From Ovis canadensis (lineage: Eukaryota > Chordata > Mammalia > Artiodactyla > Bovidae), in assembly GCF_042477335.2 (NCBI RefSeq), contig NC_091262.1:46969001-47033000 (forward strand): a DNA stretch of 64,000 nucleotides. Reading direction: 5' to 3'. Positions 1 to 10,739 of the stretch are shown here, piece by piece. The position numbers were made by a program, and so were the translations under genes. The notes beneath the pieces were generated by a model. That model was not told the origin of the DNA, searched no databases, and saw only the letters and a list, made by a program, of their open reading frames with translations. Positions within the stretch are counted from its first letter, which is position 1. Every line of letters begins with the position of its first letter.

Positions 1-1300
1 TCAGGTGTCTCCCGCGCTAGCTCCTCAGGGTCCCTGCTCCCTGCCAAGATGGATGAACTCTGGCCACTTGTTCTCCCCTACTACTAGGCTGTTTAGAGAA
101 CACTCTCCCTGACTCTTCCTGCCACCAAACCTTGTTCTGATGCGTGTCCCAGGCATGCACCTGTTCTACGGACATGCCTGGGTGCCTGCTCTGTGGGAGA
201 ACCCACTGTAAGCGCTGGGGGTGCCGCACGGAACACATGCCCCTCACCTGCTCTTCCTTTCCCCCTCCAGCTCCAGCTATACTGGGCTCCCTGTTGCTTC
301 TATTGCAAATTAAACGTGGCTTGCTCTCTCATTTCACTCAGGTCTCTGCCCAAATGACACCTCTGCTGATGGGCTTTCTGTGACTATTTGCTTTCTTAAA
401 TAGCCCCTCACACAAGGTAGTTTGGAAAGGTCAGCAGATGTATTCATTATCTTGATCATGGCAATGTTTTCATGAGCATACCCGTCAAAACTTACTGAAC
501 CATACATTTACACATGCATGATTTATATTGATTTTAGCTCAAAGAAGCAGTTTAAACAGCTCTTCACCATCATGTTCTAGCTCCTTCCTTTTTGATCTCC
601 ACAGCGTTTATCACACCACATATCACATTTTATTATTTATCCAAGGTCTCTCTTCTGTTAGAATCCAAACCCACCCAGTCAACCACATATTGATAATATC
701 TTCCAGCCGCCTGATCCACTGTCCTTTGCCCTGTTTCTGCAGCAAAGCTCTAACGCACACAATGTACATGTTCATCTCTTCACGCCTCTACCTGCACTGC
801 TTTCAGATTTTGGGAACAAAACCTGCAAACTGGAGACACAATGAATCCACGTTCTCCTGCTTCAGTCAGGCCCTCAAGGCAGCCCTATTAACTCGATGTC
901 GTCTACTTTGCCCACTGTTCACTGTTCACTTCAGACCTGCTCCATGACCCTGCCACCTCCAGACCTCCTTTCTGGCCTGCCACCCCCTTGATCACATGTG
1001 ACCCCAGTGAAGTCCTCTAGCCATGGTCACAAATGACTTTTGTCACTACACCTAGCCTTCCTCTTCCTTAGCTCATCCACAACAGCAGACACAAACCCAT
1101 CCTTCTTGAAGCAACATACCCTTCCGGATTTCTCCCTCGGGCCTGGCCTCAGTCTCATTTGCTGGCTCACCCCTCCCCACCCCCAGCCTCCCAATGGTGA
1201 CCTCAGCAGACTGCCTGCTGTCATTACCCTGAGGCAAGGCACTGGGACCGCTGGTGAGGTGGTGGGGTGTTAAGGAAAGTCTGGGGCTTCTTTCCCTACT
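1..1300. other. Intergenic DNA, no recognisable gene
   Basis: I see no gene in this stretch. Short open frames occur on both strands but none resembles a known protein or has convincing splice sites. Parts of 560-1150 look like very old L2-type LINE debris (runs of CCTGCC, CTTCCTC and similar), too decayed to assign firmly. Confidence 0.4.
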
Positions 1301-1444
1301 TCAGGGATTTTTAACTGTTTTGTGGCATGGACTCATTAGGCATCTGGTGAAGGCTTACAGGCCTCTCTCAAAACAATGTTTTCAAATGAATAAAGTACAT
1401 AGGAAAAACTACACATGAAAGATACTAATTAAAAGTTATCAAAA

Positions 1445-1564
1445 TAGGTAGTTCCCTGGTTGCCTAGTGGCTAGGACCCTGGGCTTTCACTGCTGCAGCC
1501 CTCGGTTCAATCCCTGATCAGGGAACAGAGATTCCTCAAGCCACATGGTGTGGCAGGGGAAAAA
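1445..1564 (+). mobile_element. CHR-type (tRNA-derived) ruminant SINE
   Basis: The element opens TTCCCTGG, carries the box-B-like stretch GGTTCAATCCCTGATCAGGG, and ends in an A-rich tail. It is flanked by an exact 14-bp target-site duplication (AAAAGTTATCAAAA at 1431-1444 and 1565-1578). The interrupted host sequence (about 1310-1800) looks like an old interspersed repeat that I cannot name. Confidence 0.85.
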
Positions 1565-2049
1565 AAAAGTTATCAAAACATTCAAAACCAATCGGTGACA
1601 TGACATATGTTTCAATTCAAGTGATGAAAGTGATTTGGAAATGAGCATAAATGTGTAAATAATGCCAACAGCTGTGACATGCAAACATCTGATTTCTATT
1701 AGTGACAAAGTCAGAGGTGCTGCTAATAATACTGAGGTCTGTTGCCAACATTCACAACTGGAAGAAATATTAAATTTCAGTTTGAAGTTAGTGAAAATTG
1801 AGATATAGTATTTTCCTAAGTTTATGGGCCCCTGAATTCTACCCGCTGGACTATTTTATCATCTCTGGACTTTCTCTGACTTCTACCATCTGTATTATTT
1901 ACATTTTTACCATAAGAATGTGTTCCTTGTGTAATTTCTTAAAATACCAGCATTTCTCTAGGTTCTGTCCTAGGCCCTTTCTTCTGAACTCACTGTGGCT
2001 GAGACAGATCATCTTGCTGATGACTCCCAAATTTATAACTGCCATCGTA

Positions 2050-2900
2050 TTGTAGATCTCTTCAGAACTCCAGACCCTTAAATCCAGACTGTCTCCTACC
2101 TGGTCCACCTGGGCGCTTAGAGGCCTCACTAAACATGTATCACAGTGACTGGTTCTCTTCCCTCTGAAACCTGCCCCTACCTGTCCCACCACCACTGAGC
2201 ACCAGTACCTGGGAACCAAACCCAGCTCCCTCCCTCTCCCTTCTCCCTCATGCATTTAGTCTCTGAGCCCCACTGATCTCCACTTCCATCTCCACTCTCT
2301 CTCAAGTCACTACCACCTCCTGGGTGGGGGAGTGTCTGCTGCCCCAGGCTGTTCCCCTCTCCCTTTCTCAACAAATCAGCTGAAAGGCTCTTCCTCATTT
2401 CCCTGCCGTCCTTTCTTAAAAGTCCAAACTCCTCTCAAGACCCAGCAAGCTGTGGTCTTTGCTTATCTGTCGAGCCTCATCGTTCACTACCCTTTAGTTT
2501 CTACTCTTCCAGGTGATGAAATGCATTCATTCCTACCTTCCGAGCTCTCACTCACCTGAAGTCTTTGAATGCTGTCCCCTATCTGAAGATACAGCCTCCC
2601 ACCAGCCCCTTTCCATGCCTCCCAATTCCTGATACACTAGCTGCTTTCTTTCTGCCCCAGCAAGCTTTCTTCCCGGCTCCCAGGCCCTCAGGTGATGTCA
2701 TCCTTGGGAAGCCTTTTGGCACTATGCACAAGGTGAGTTTAGTCCCTCCCGGCTCAGGTCTTAACTATGACTGCCCATTTTAATTGGCAAGCCTCCAACT
2801 CTGCCCTTCCCTCCTGCAGCCCAAGTGCTAGTGCCTGGCACAGTCCCGGTATACAGCAGGCACTCATAATCTGTTAAAGGAATGAAGGAATGGAGAAGTG
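2050..2900. repeat. Probable L2/MIR-type ancient LINE debris
   Basis: The stretch has the texture of L2 3' regions: 'ccaaactcct', 'agcctcatcg', and near 2830-2895 a decayed version of the L2/MIR end motif 'gcctggcacagt...gcaggcactcataatctgtta...gaatgaaggaatg'. No gene is visible. Assignment is by eye and approximate. Confidence 0.4.
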
Positions 2901-3229
2901 GAGAAGTTTCCACCCCGTATATATTCCTTTCTGCCTCTGGGAAGAGCAAAGGGATTTCCTAACAATGCAGAAGACTGAGCGAAATTGTAAGTTTTCCTCC
3001 AAGCTCTACAGGAAGGCTGGGAGGCCCGCCTTCGGGACGTCCTACTCAGGGGCAGAGAAAGGCCTGCAGAGACAAGCCCCAGCTCCTGCCCCCGAGAGTT
3101 CGGGCCCTTCCTTCCAGTCAAGACACTCCAAGCCTGCCGTCCCGCCCTGCTGGAGGAGGACGGAGGGAGGCTTTTCTTTACCAGACCCTCGGCTTTAACG
3201 ACTGCACCTAAGTGTCTGCTCCGCGGCCC

Positions 3230-3520
3230 AGGCAGATTTCCCATTTCCTTCCCGCAGCAGCGGCGGGGGAATTTGGGGCTCCTACCATGCCCGCCCTCAG
3301 CAACCACAACCTCGTATCAACCCTCATCCCTCACCATTGCTCCAGGAAGCCCGCGCCCAGGACTTTCACCTTCCGCTCGCGCCGAGTCAGCTGATGCAGC
3401 CGTCACGTGACGCTGGGGCGGGGCTTCCTGGGATCAAAGCGGGAGCCAGTCGCCTAGCGTCACGGGAGCGAAACACGGAGTCCCTTAGTCAGTCCCCAGA
3501 ACCTTTCCCCGGGAAGGACC
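3230..3520. promoter_or_regulatory. Short CpG-rich promoter-like island
   Basis: CpG is dense here, in contrast with the CpG-poor flanks. The island holds a palindromic E-box/CLEAR-type site GTCACGTGAC (3402-3411), a GC box GGGGCGGGG (3415-3423), and TCAGCTGA (3387-3394). There is no TATA box. On the minus strand an ATG at 3337-3335 in the context GGAGCAATG is followed directly by a donor-like GTGAGG, so a leftward gene could have a first coding exon that ends with its start codon. By synteny a COMMD4 promoter would be expected to face this way, but no COMMD4 coding exon is visible in positions 1-3300, so the gene it serves is unproven. A rightward non-coding transcript is also possible. Confidence 0.5.
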
Positions 3521-3529
3521 AGCGCCAAC

Positions 3530-4690
3530 CCCCGGATTAACTGAAAACAGAACCAAAGCAGCAGGAAGAGGGAGTGGAAGCTGTTTAATTTGTTCTCTTT
3601 AAGGCAGAGGAGGCCTTCCTTTCTGCAGTGGTATTCAGGTCGTTTCCAGGTTTCCCATCTGTAAGCAGTGCCCTTACTATACAGCTGTGGGTTGTGGCAA
3701 AAGATACATTTGTAAAACTTTATTGGAATAGAATGCACATACAGGAAATTGTACATAGTACAAATACAGAGCTTAATGAATTTTCATAAACCGTACGCCC
3801 CGTGTAACCAACACCCAAATAAGGAAACATTACCAGTACCTTAGATACCTCCTTCAAGTGCCTGGTAGTGCCTGGGTATTTTATTTCATTTTGATGAATC
3901 CCTTTAGTTGCATAGCAAAAAGCCTGTAAGAGTTGACATGCTCAGAATGCTTTTGCAGCTTCACGAACATCAGCTGTTTATCTTAATTTTTCTTAATCTA
4001 ATGGGAGAGAAAAAGGTTGCTTTAAATTGTATTAGTCTGCTTACTGGTGAGCTTGAAGTAATGAACAGACCAGGAAAACTAAGTTTCCAGTATTCCCTTA
4101 AATAGATAAAAACAAACAAAAGATAGCAACAACAAAAATACACTAGACTATAAACTAATGACCAAAAAAGAAATGGAAAACTGATTTCTCTCTTCAGTTC
4201 TATGCCTCTCACCTATACAAGTAGGCCCTGATTGTTTTTTTGTTGCAGCCTTTCAAGCTGTGAAAGGACAGATAGAGTCCATGACAATTAAACCACTTCG
4301 TAAATAGAAAGAGATGGAAAGTTAATTCTTGCTAAAATTGATCACACTTAAAAAGATCTTTTTAAAAATCATAAACATCAGTACAGTGAAATCAATAGCG
4401 TTGCAATATACCATATCAGAAAATTTTTTTCTTTTAAGAGGACAAGAATAGTTCCAAAAGAAGAAATGAATTGACACACTTAGGAAATCATTATTAAAAA
4501 GAAGAAAAAAAATTAGTAACAGATGAAAACTGCCCTAAGTCGATAGGGTATTTGAAAGACAAAACAGGAAACATCAAACAGACGATTTATTTAAATGTGG
4601 AAATAAGGCAAAAGGCGGATGGCACATCCTTTTAATGTCATACTGGAGTATTGTCTCACAGATTTGTTTCACAAACAGATTATTTGACTA
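3530..4690. other. AT-rich intergenic DNA with old L1-like debris
   Basis: I see no gene. Around 3708-3850 the text resembles an old L1 end (ACTTTATTGGAATAGAATGC ... TTAATGAATTTTCATAAACC ... GTGTAACCAACACCCAAAT). The rest is AT-rich and unassigned. Confidence 0.4.
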
Positions 4691-4697
4691 TTTAGAC

Positions 4698-4886
4698 CAG
4701 TAGTTATCAAACTTTTAGAGTGTTTAAGAATCACCTGCTGGGCTTGTTACAACAGTACTAGGCTCCACCCCCAGAGTTTCTCTAATTACTTAGCTCTGGA
4801 ATGAGACCTGAAATTTTGCATTTCCAACAGGTTCCTTGGTCTGCTGAGATTTCCAGTTTGGGGACTACACTTTGAAAGCCACTAAT
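4698..4886 (+). mobile_element. MER5A-type hAT DNA transposon relic
   Basis: The sequence runs from CAGTAGTTATCAAACTTTTA through 'cctgctgggcttgtta', 'ctccacccccagagtttct' and 'gaaattttgcatttccaaca' to 'gactacactttgaaagccact'. This is the full order of landmarks of MER5A, a non-autonomous hAT-Charlie element. Its terminal inverted repeats (CAGTAGTT... and ...AAGCCACTA) are still visible. It is old and moderately diverged. Confidence 0.8.
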
Positions 4887-5054
4887 GTAGGAAAATGTAC
4901 CTGAGAAATTACATATTAACTCGTGATTTTCTGTCCAGTAGAAAAGATAACCCCAAAGATTACAATTTTATTGCCCCATATGTAATTATCAGGGTTTTGT
5001 CTCTCAGCACACACTTTGAAATGCCTTTGCCTGTGCACTAGAAATACTTCTCAA

Positions 5055-5370
5055 CACAGACATAGGAAACAGACTTAAGGACACAAGGGGACGGGGGGAG
5101 GAAGGAGAGGGTGAGATGTATGGAGAGAGTAACATGGAAACTGACATTACCCTCTGTGAAATAGATAGCCAATGGGAATTTGCTGTGTGACTCAGGAAAC
5201 TCAGACAGGGACTGTATATCAACCAAGAGGGGTAGGGTGGGGAGGGAGATGGGAAGGAGGTTCAGGGGGAGGGGAAATATGTATACCTATGGCTGATTCA
5301 TGTTGATGTATGGCAGAAACCAACAAAATTCTGTAAAGCAATTATCCTTCAATTAAAAAAAACTTCTCAA
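5055..5370 (+). mobile_element. 5'-truncated bovine-type L1 3' end
   Basis: This reads as the 3' UTR of ruminant L1: 'gggaggaaggagagggtgagatgtatggagagagtaacatgg', then 'ggctgattcatgttgatgta', then 'ctgtaaagcaattatccttcaattaaaaaaa'. It is sense on the plus strand, with an A-rich tail at about 5355-5363. Confidence 0.75.
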
Positions 5371-5381
5371 AATGTTCCTTG

Positions 5382-5502
5382 GGGACCTTACTGGTGGTCC
5401 AAAGTTTAAGACTCTGTGCTGCCAATGCAGGGGGCGTTGGTTGGATCCCTGGTTGGCAACTAAGGTCCCACATGCCACGTGGCCAAAAGATTTTTTTTTT
5501 AA
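5382..5502 (+). mobile_element. CHR-type SINE
   Basis: The element reads 'ggaccttactggtggtcc', then 'ctgtgctgccaatgcagggg', then 'ttggatccctggttggcaac', then 'cccacatgccacgtggccaaa'. It lies just downstream of the L1 tail. Confidence 0.8.
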
Positions 5503-5756
5503 GTTCTTTGAATTAGCTTTACCATCTTACTGTTCCCTCATTAATTAAATATTTGACATGCTTTCCTCCACTTGTATGAAAGTCATGTGTTTCACTTTTT
5601 TGCAAATTAAACTTTGATACAGTATACTGGTATACTAGCCCTGGACAGGAGTACACAGATACTATATTCTAATACTAGATGTATCCCCTTACAGTCAGGA
5701 GCAGTAATGCACTCTCATTATCACCCAACATTATCCTAGAGGTGCTATGGCCTGGG

Positions 5757-5935
5757 CATCTCAACTGGGGGTGATTTTCCCTTCCGAGGGGATATTTGAT
5801 AATGTCTGAAGATATTTTTAGTGGTCACAACTATAGAATGCTGGCATCCAGAGGACAGAAGGCAGAGGCCAGGAACACTGCTAAACAGCCTTCAAGGCAT
5901 GAGATAGTCCCAAGTAACAAAGAAAAGATGGCCAG
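5757..5935 (+). mobile_element. MER20-like DNA transposon fragment
   Basis: Landmarks are 'ctcaactgggggtgatttt', 'ggggatatttgataatgtct', 'agatatttttagtggtcaca', 'tggcatccagagg' and 'gaacactgctaaacagcct', in the order expected for MER20 (hAT-Charlie type). The 3' end has decayed. Confidence 0.6.
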
Positions 5936-5939
5936 GTGG

Positions 5940-7130
5940 CTAGTGAAGGGTGCTGGAACATTGCGTATAGACCAGGCTCTCCAGACCCACCTGGGGCAGC
6001 AGAGTCAGAAGCCCACAGGTGAACACCTGCTCACCCCAGCCCCACACACCCCACAGGTAGAGAGAGGAAGGCTTCATAAGGAGGTGGAGGCAAGCAGGCA
6101 AGCGGGGATCTCAGCTGTCTGCCTGAGAGAAAGCTCCAGATCAGCACTGGGAGGGTCAGCCCACGTTCCTGAGCAAGGAAGGGATTGGTCCTGGCCAGAA
6201 CTCTGAAACCCTGGCTAGTTGGAGACGCCCCTCTTGCCCCACAGATCATCAGGGGGGTCCTGTCCAGCCTCTGGCCGTGAGGTGATGATTTGGCTTCTAA
6301 TGCTGAGGCTCACCTTGCCTTTATCTCTCACCTGCCACTCTCGTGCAGCCCGGCGTTGAAGGTGAGTGTCTCTCTGAGGCGGTCTGAGGGGCTGGGGGCG
6401 CAGGCCCAGGGTCAGTGGCTCGGGCTGGATCAAGGGCCAGTCCCAGATAAGGCCCTGTGCGCCTTCACCCTCAGCCGGGGCTCCCCACGCTGCACAGCAC
6501 AGCCGCAGCTGTGGGCCAGGGGGACCCCAAGAACCAGGGACTGACCTCACTGAGACTGGCCACTCCCTGCAGCCCCCACAGCAGCTCTGCACTCCCTCTC
6601 CAAGCCTCACACAAGCCCCGGGTCCATCCAGTCTGCTGCTCCTGACTTCCAAAAACACTGGGTTTTGTGCTCCCTACCCCTCACACCAGGTTCCCTGCCC
6701 AGGAGGCTGCTGAAAGGGGAACTGGCTGCACCTGCTGGAGAAAGGCCTTAGGAAATCCCCTTCTCTGGGATTCGTTCCACCTTCATTCATTCACTTCCCA
6801 AATGCTCTTTTTCTCTATGCCAGGCTCTAGGGTGATAGGTCGAGCAGGGTGTGTGCCCTGAGGAGTTCCCCTCTCTTTAGAGACAGACAGACAGACTCTC
6901 AGGCCTTGGTTGTATGGGCGCCCAGGATCGGGAAGGGGAGGGCCTCACCCACAAGAGGTGATGGTGGGTGTGAATATGGAGGGCGTGGGTGTGACCACAG
7001 GCCAAGGGTGTCCAGGCGAGCTCAGCTTGTGAAACTGGGGTGGGTGCAGGTGCTGCTCTGTCTGGAAGGCCTCCTGACCTTGCCAGCAGTTGGCCCTGGC
7101 TGGGTCACAGGTAATGGCTTCAAGCTGATA
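5940..7130. other. GC-richer intergenic DNA, no recognisable gene
   Basis: A minus-strand open frame of about 147 codons (6658-6215) and several plus-strand frames exist, but none shows a recognisable domain. GC content alone can explain them. A donor-like GAAG|GTGAGT at about 6358 on the plus strand is isolated. Confidence 0.4.
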
Positions 7131-7135
7131 TTTTG

Positions 7136-7343
7136 TGCTCATTCAGTCGTGCCCAGCTCTGTATGACCCCCTGGACTGTAGCCACCAGGCTCCTCCGTCC
7201 ATGGGATTCTCCAGGCAAGAATACTGGAGTGGGTTACCATTTCCAACTCCAGGGGATCTTCCCGACTCAGGGATCGAACCCACTTCTCTCGTGTCTCCTG
7301 CGTTGGCAGATGGATTCTTTACCGTGAGCGCCGCCTGGGAAGT
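7136..7343 (-). mobile_element. Bov-tA SINE
   Basis: Antisense Bov-tA: 'gtgctcattcagtcgtgccc', then 'gggattctccaggcaagaat', then 'ccaggggatcttcccgactc', ending 'ccgcctgggaag'. Bov-tA joins a tRNA-Glu-like head to a BovA body that shares its 3' end with BovB. Confidence 0.9.
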
Positions 7344-7406
7344 AATACTTAGTACATTCGAATTACATAAGTAAACATGATAATTGTAATAAATGACAAA
7401 ACACAG

Positions 7407-7565
7407 GATTTCTCTGGTGGTCCAGTGGTTAAGATGCCACGATGCCAATGCAGGGGGCACATGGTCGATCCCTGGTCAGGGAACTAGGTCCCACATGCTA
7501 CAGCTAAGAGTTCACTTGCTACAACTAAGACCCAAGTGCAGCCAAATAAATAAATTAAGGTTTTA
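7407..7565 (+). mobile_element. CHR-type SINE
   Basis: Sense CHR SINE: 'ggatttctctggtggtccag', then 'ccaatgcagggggcacatgg', then 'tcgatccctggtcagggaac', then 'acatgctacagctaagag', with an AATAAATAAATTAA tail. Confidence 0.85.
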
Positions 7566-7574
7566 AAAAGAGAA

Positions 7575-8115
7575 TCTTGGAGAGGGGCTGCTGAGTGAAT
7601 TAACCGTTGATTATGCCTACATGATGAAGCCTCCATAATGATCTGCGAACCACAGAGCTACAGGTTGGTGTGCTGGGAGGCGGCACACCCCAACTCCACT
7701 GGGACAGAAGCTCCTGTCTTTGGAACCTCCCAGGCCTTGCCCAATGTGTCTCTTCATTTTACTGTTTAACTGTATCATTTATCATGTTCTTTGTCATATA
7801 GCAAAATTGGTGAGCATAAGTGTTTGCCTAACTTGTGTGAACCATTACGACAAGTTATTTCACCTGAGGAGGCAATTGTGAGAATGCTGATTTGTAGCCA
7901 ACCTGGACCTCCTGTGGGTGGGGGGCGGGCAACTCTTTGATGATTGGTGTCTGAGGTAAGGGGAAATCTTGGGGACTGAGCCCTTCTCCTGCATGGTTTG
8001 GAGCTATCCCCAGGTAGACAGTGTCAGAGCAGAACTGTAGGACATTCAGCCAAGGGAGTGGGTTGGTGAGGGGAGAAACCCACACTTTTGGTGTCGGAGT
8101 ATTCATTGTATGGAG
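7575..8115 (+). mobile_element. Probable solitary LTR fossil (ERV-derived)
   Basis: The order 'gatgaagcctccataatga', 'gctgggaggcggcacacccc', 'gacagaagctcctgtctttgg', 'aacctgtgtgaaccatta'-like text, 'ctgatttgtagccaacct' and 'acccacacttttggtgtcgga' resembles an old mammalian LTR. The family is not certain and no internal region is seen beside it. It is ancient and heavily diverged. Confidence 0.45.
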
Positions 8116-8640
8116 GAATAGTTTTTCCTTTTAGTCTTTATAAACATAACCTTTATAAAACAGTATACCATATTCTATTTTGGAAGCTAAGTTTTCATCC
8201 AGCAGTGACTAGTGGCAGGCTTTGAACAGGTTAGGAATTGTGCAGGCCCTGCCCTGGGTTCCAGCAGGGATAAGAGCACTATGAGCGGAGTCTGGCCACA
8301 TTACTGGGTGACCTTGGCTGAGCCTCTACCATCCTCAGAGCCTCCATTTTCTTGGTCAGATTAAGAGTGTGGGTAGTACAGGGTCAGTGTCTGAAAGACA
8401 GAACTCCGTATAAAGCTGGGCAGGCTGTGCACTGCACAATTTTAGGAGAAGGAGGGGTATTCTTGTCATAATATGTGTGAAGGGAGCCCCCGTGCTGAGG
8501 AATAAATGGGCCCTCCCCGAAATGTGGTGTGTAAACCTGTTGGTACACAAGATGATTTTAGGTGTTATGCAAATGCATTCCTTCTTACAGTTGCTTTCTA
8601 TTTGTAGTAAATGATACCGACTTTCTGCTTGAAGAGCTTG
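8115..8640. other. Intergenic DNA, nothing recognised
   Basis: No gene or clear repeat is visible. The last 30-50 bases (GAAGAGCTTGTTAAACTACA) look like the left part of the MER5A copy that continues after the nested SINEs. Confidence 0.4.
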
Positions 8641-8661
8641 TTAAACTACAGTTTTGTTTGT

Positions 8662-9012
8662 TTGTTTTGGTCTTGCCATGCAGCTTGAGGGGTCTTAGTT
8701 CCCCAACAAGGGATTGAACCCTGGGCCCTCAGTAGTGAGAGCACTGAATCCAACCTCTGGTGTGCATGCTGAGCCCCTTCAGTCGTGTCCAACTCTGTGC
8801 GACCCCATGGACCATAGCCCACCAGGCTCCTCTGTCCATGGGCTTCTCCGGGCAAGAATACTGGATGGGTCGCCATGCTCTCCTCCAGGGGATCTTCCTG
8901 ACTCAGGGATTGAACCCATGTCTCTCACATCTCCTGCACTGGAAGGCAGGTTCTTTACCACTAGTGCCGCCTGGGAAGCCCCATAACTGCTGGACCACCA
9001 GGGAATTCCCTC
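8662..9012 (-). mobile_element. CHR-type SINE interrupted by a Bov-tA SINE
   Basis: An antisense CHR SINE begins 'tttggtcttgccatgcagct' and continues 'ttccccaacaagggattgaa' up to about 8759. It resumes at about 8983 with 'ctgctggaccaccagggaat'. The gap is filled by an antisense Bov-tA copy (about 8760-8982). The CHR element itself sits in a MER5A relic, giving three nested ages of insertion. Confidence 0.8.
8760..8982 (-). mobile_element. Bov-tA SINE inserted into a CHR SINE
   Basis: Antisense Bov-tA from 'gtgcatgctgagccccttca' through 'ctccaggggatcttcctgac' to 'gtgccgcctgggaagcccc'. The CHR text on both sides joins when this element is removed. Confidence 0.85.
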
Positions 9013-9170
9013 CCTAGAGCTTCTGATCAGTAGATCAGAGGTGGAGCCTGCTGGACCACCAGGGAATTCCCTCCCTAGAGCTTCTGATCAGTAGATCAGA
9101 GATGGAGCCTGCTGGACCACCAGGGAATTCCCTCCCTAGAGCTTCTGATCAGTAGATCGGAGGTGGAGCC
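8988..9170. repeat. Three tandem copies of a 61-bp SINE/MER5A junction unit
   Basis: Three copies (8988-9048, 9049-9109, 9110-9170) differ by only one base each from a common unit. Each unit begins TGCTGGACCACCAGGGAATT (end of the CHR SINE) and continues CTTCTGATCAGTAGATCAGA with GGTGGAGCC (MER5A). The repeat therefore amplified the junction after the SINE had inserted, and recently. Confidence 0.95.
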
Positions 9171-9245
9171 TGATGATTTGAATTTCGAGCATGTTCCCAA
9201 GTGATGCTTTGCTGCTGGTTCAGGGACCACACTTTGAGGACCACT
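9171..9245 (+). mobile_element. 3' end of the split MER5A relic
   Basis: 'atttgaatttcgagcatgtt', 'cccaagtgatgctttgctgc' and 'cagggaccacactttgagga' complete the MER5A text begun before the SINE insertions. Confidence 0.7.
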
Positions 9246-9699
9246 TACCAAATTGTTTTCTTTTTAATACAGTTGTTTAGCTTTTAAAAATGAGTACATG
9301 TTCAACATCACTAACCGTTAAGGAAATGCAAATTCAGACCATGGTAAGAGAACACGACATACTTACTAGAACAACTGAACTAAAACGAGGGGAACTGAAA
9401 AGTAATGACCATATAAATACAAATAAAACTATCTGGCATATGCGTCTGGTGGAAATATAATGTGGTCCAGACATTCTGGAAAACAGTTTGGCAGTTTCTT
9501 TTAAAAGCTAAACATACACCTTAATATGACCTAGCAATTGTACTCCTGGGCATTTATCCCAGAAAGATAGAAACTTACATCTACACAAAAATCTGTATAT
9601 GAATGTTCATGGCAGATTTATTTGTAAGAGCCCCACGCTGGAAACAGCCAAATGTCCCTCAAATGATGGCTAAGCAAAGTGTTTTACAACCATATTACA

Positions 9700-10055
9700 A
9701 ACTACTCTTGTTCACCTTAAAAATAAAAGGTATTTTACTAGCAGAAAATGTGTTTCTTTGGAAATGGCAAAGGAACTGAAATTCTGGATAAGCAAGCTAC
9801 AGCAAAAGGCATAACCAAGTCCAACAAAGAAAGAAGTTGAGAGGATTTGTTTTGAATGAAAGTCCATTGGAGAAAACTGGGGGTTCAGGGTGATGATGGT
9901 TTTCTGTTTGGCTGTTGCTGAGGTAGTAAATTTCTTGTAGAAGATGCAATGTACATCTTTTCCCCTTGGGGTCAAATTCACCCAGGTCCTGTAATAGACA
10001 TGGAGTGGTACTGGGCAAGAGCTCCCTCTTCTGGCCTCTAGACTCCATTTTAGTG
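9700..10055 (-). other. Unidentified block inside the old L1
   Basis: On the minus strand it reads from ATGGAGTCTAGAGGCCAGAA to an AATAAAAGG-like end near 9725, with an open frame of about 83 codons (10048-9797). It may be a retrocopy of a transcript or part of an LTR. I do not recognise it and infer no function. Confidence 0.3.
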
Positions 10056-10059
10056 AGGT

Positions 10060-10278
10060 TTGCAGGCTCAGTTGCTCAGTCATGTCCAATTCTTTGCAAC
10101 TCTGTGGACGGTAGCCTGTTAGGCTCTTGTGTTTATGGAATTTTCCAGGCAAGAATCCTGGAGTGGGTTGCCGTTTCTTCCTCCAGGGGATCTTCCTGAC
10201 CCAGGGATCAAACCCACATCCCTTCCACCTCCTGCATTGACAGATGGCTTCTTTACCACCGTGCCACCTGGAAATCCC
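10060..10278 (-). mobile_element. Bov-tA SINE
   Basis: Antisense Bov-tA: 'ctcagttgctcagtcatgtc', 'ttccaggcaagaatcctgga', 'ccaggggatcttcctgaccc', 'gtgccacctggaaatccc'. Confidence 0.9.
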
Positions 10279-10739
10279 TTTTTTACACTACTCAGCAGTA
10301 ACAAGGGACAAGCTATTGATACATGCAACAACATGGATGGGTCTCAAAGGTATTGTTCTGAATAGAAAAAAAAACGATCTCAAAAGGTCACATCACATAT
10401 GATTTTATGTAACAGTCTTGAAATGACAGAATTATAGAGGTGGAAAAAAGATCAGTGGCTGCCAGGGGACAGGGATGGTGGGAGAGGAGAGATAAGGTGT
10501 GACTATAAAGGAGAAGTAGAGGAGCTCTTTATAGTGGTGGGATAGTTCTGAATCTTGATCATAGGTGGTTACATGAATCTACATGGGATAAAATGATAGA
10601 ACTATACCTTTAGCATTGTTTGGATATTGTATTACACTTATATGTAATCACTGGAGGAAACAGAGAAGGGCACACAGAGCCTCTCTGCACTATCTTTGAA
10701 ATCTTTGAATCTGTAATGATTTCAAATGAGTTTTTAAAA

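Noticed and set aside
1-3300. COMMD4 coding exons
   Set aside because: I searched by eye on the minus strand for the N-terminal coding text of COMMD4 and found none, so only the promoter-like island is reported.
8988-9170. CRISPR-like array
   Set aside because: The three units are contiguous with no spacers and derive from a SINE and a transposon in a mammalian genome.
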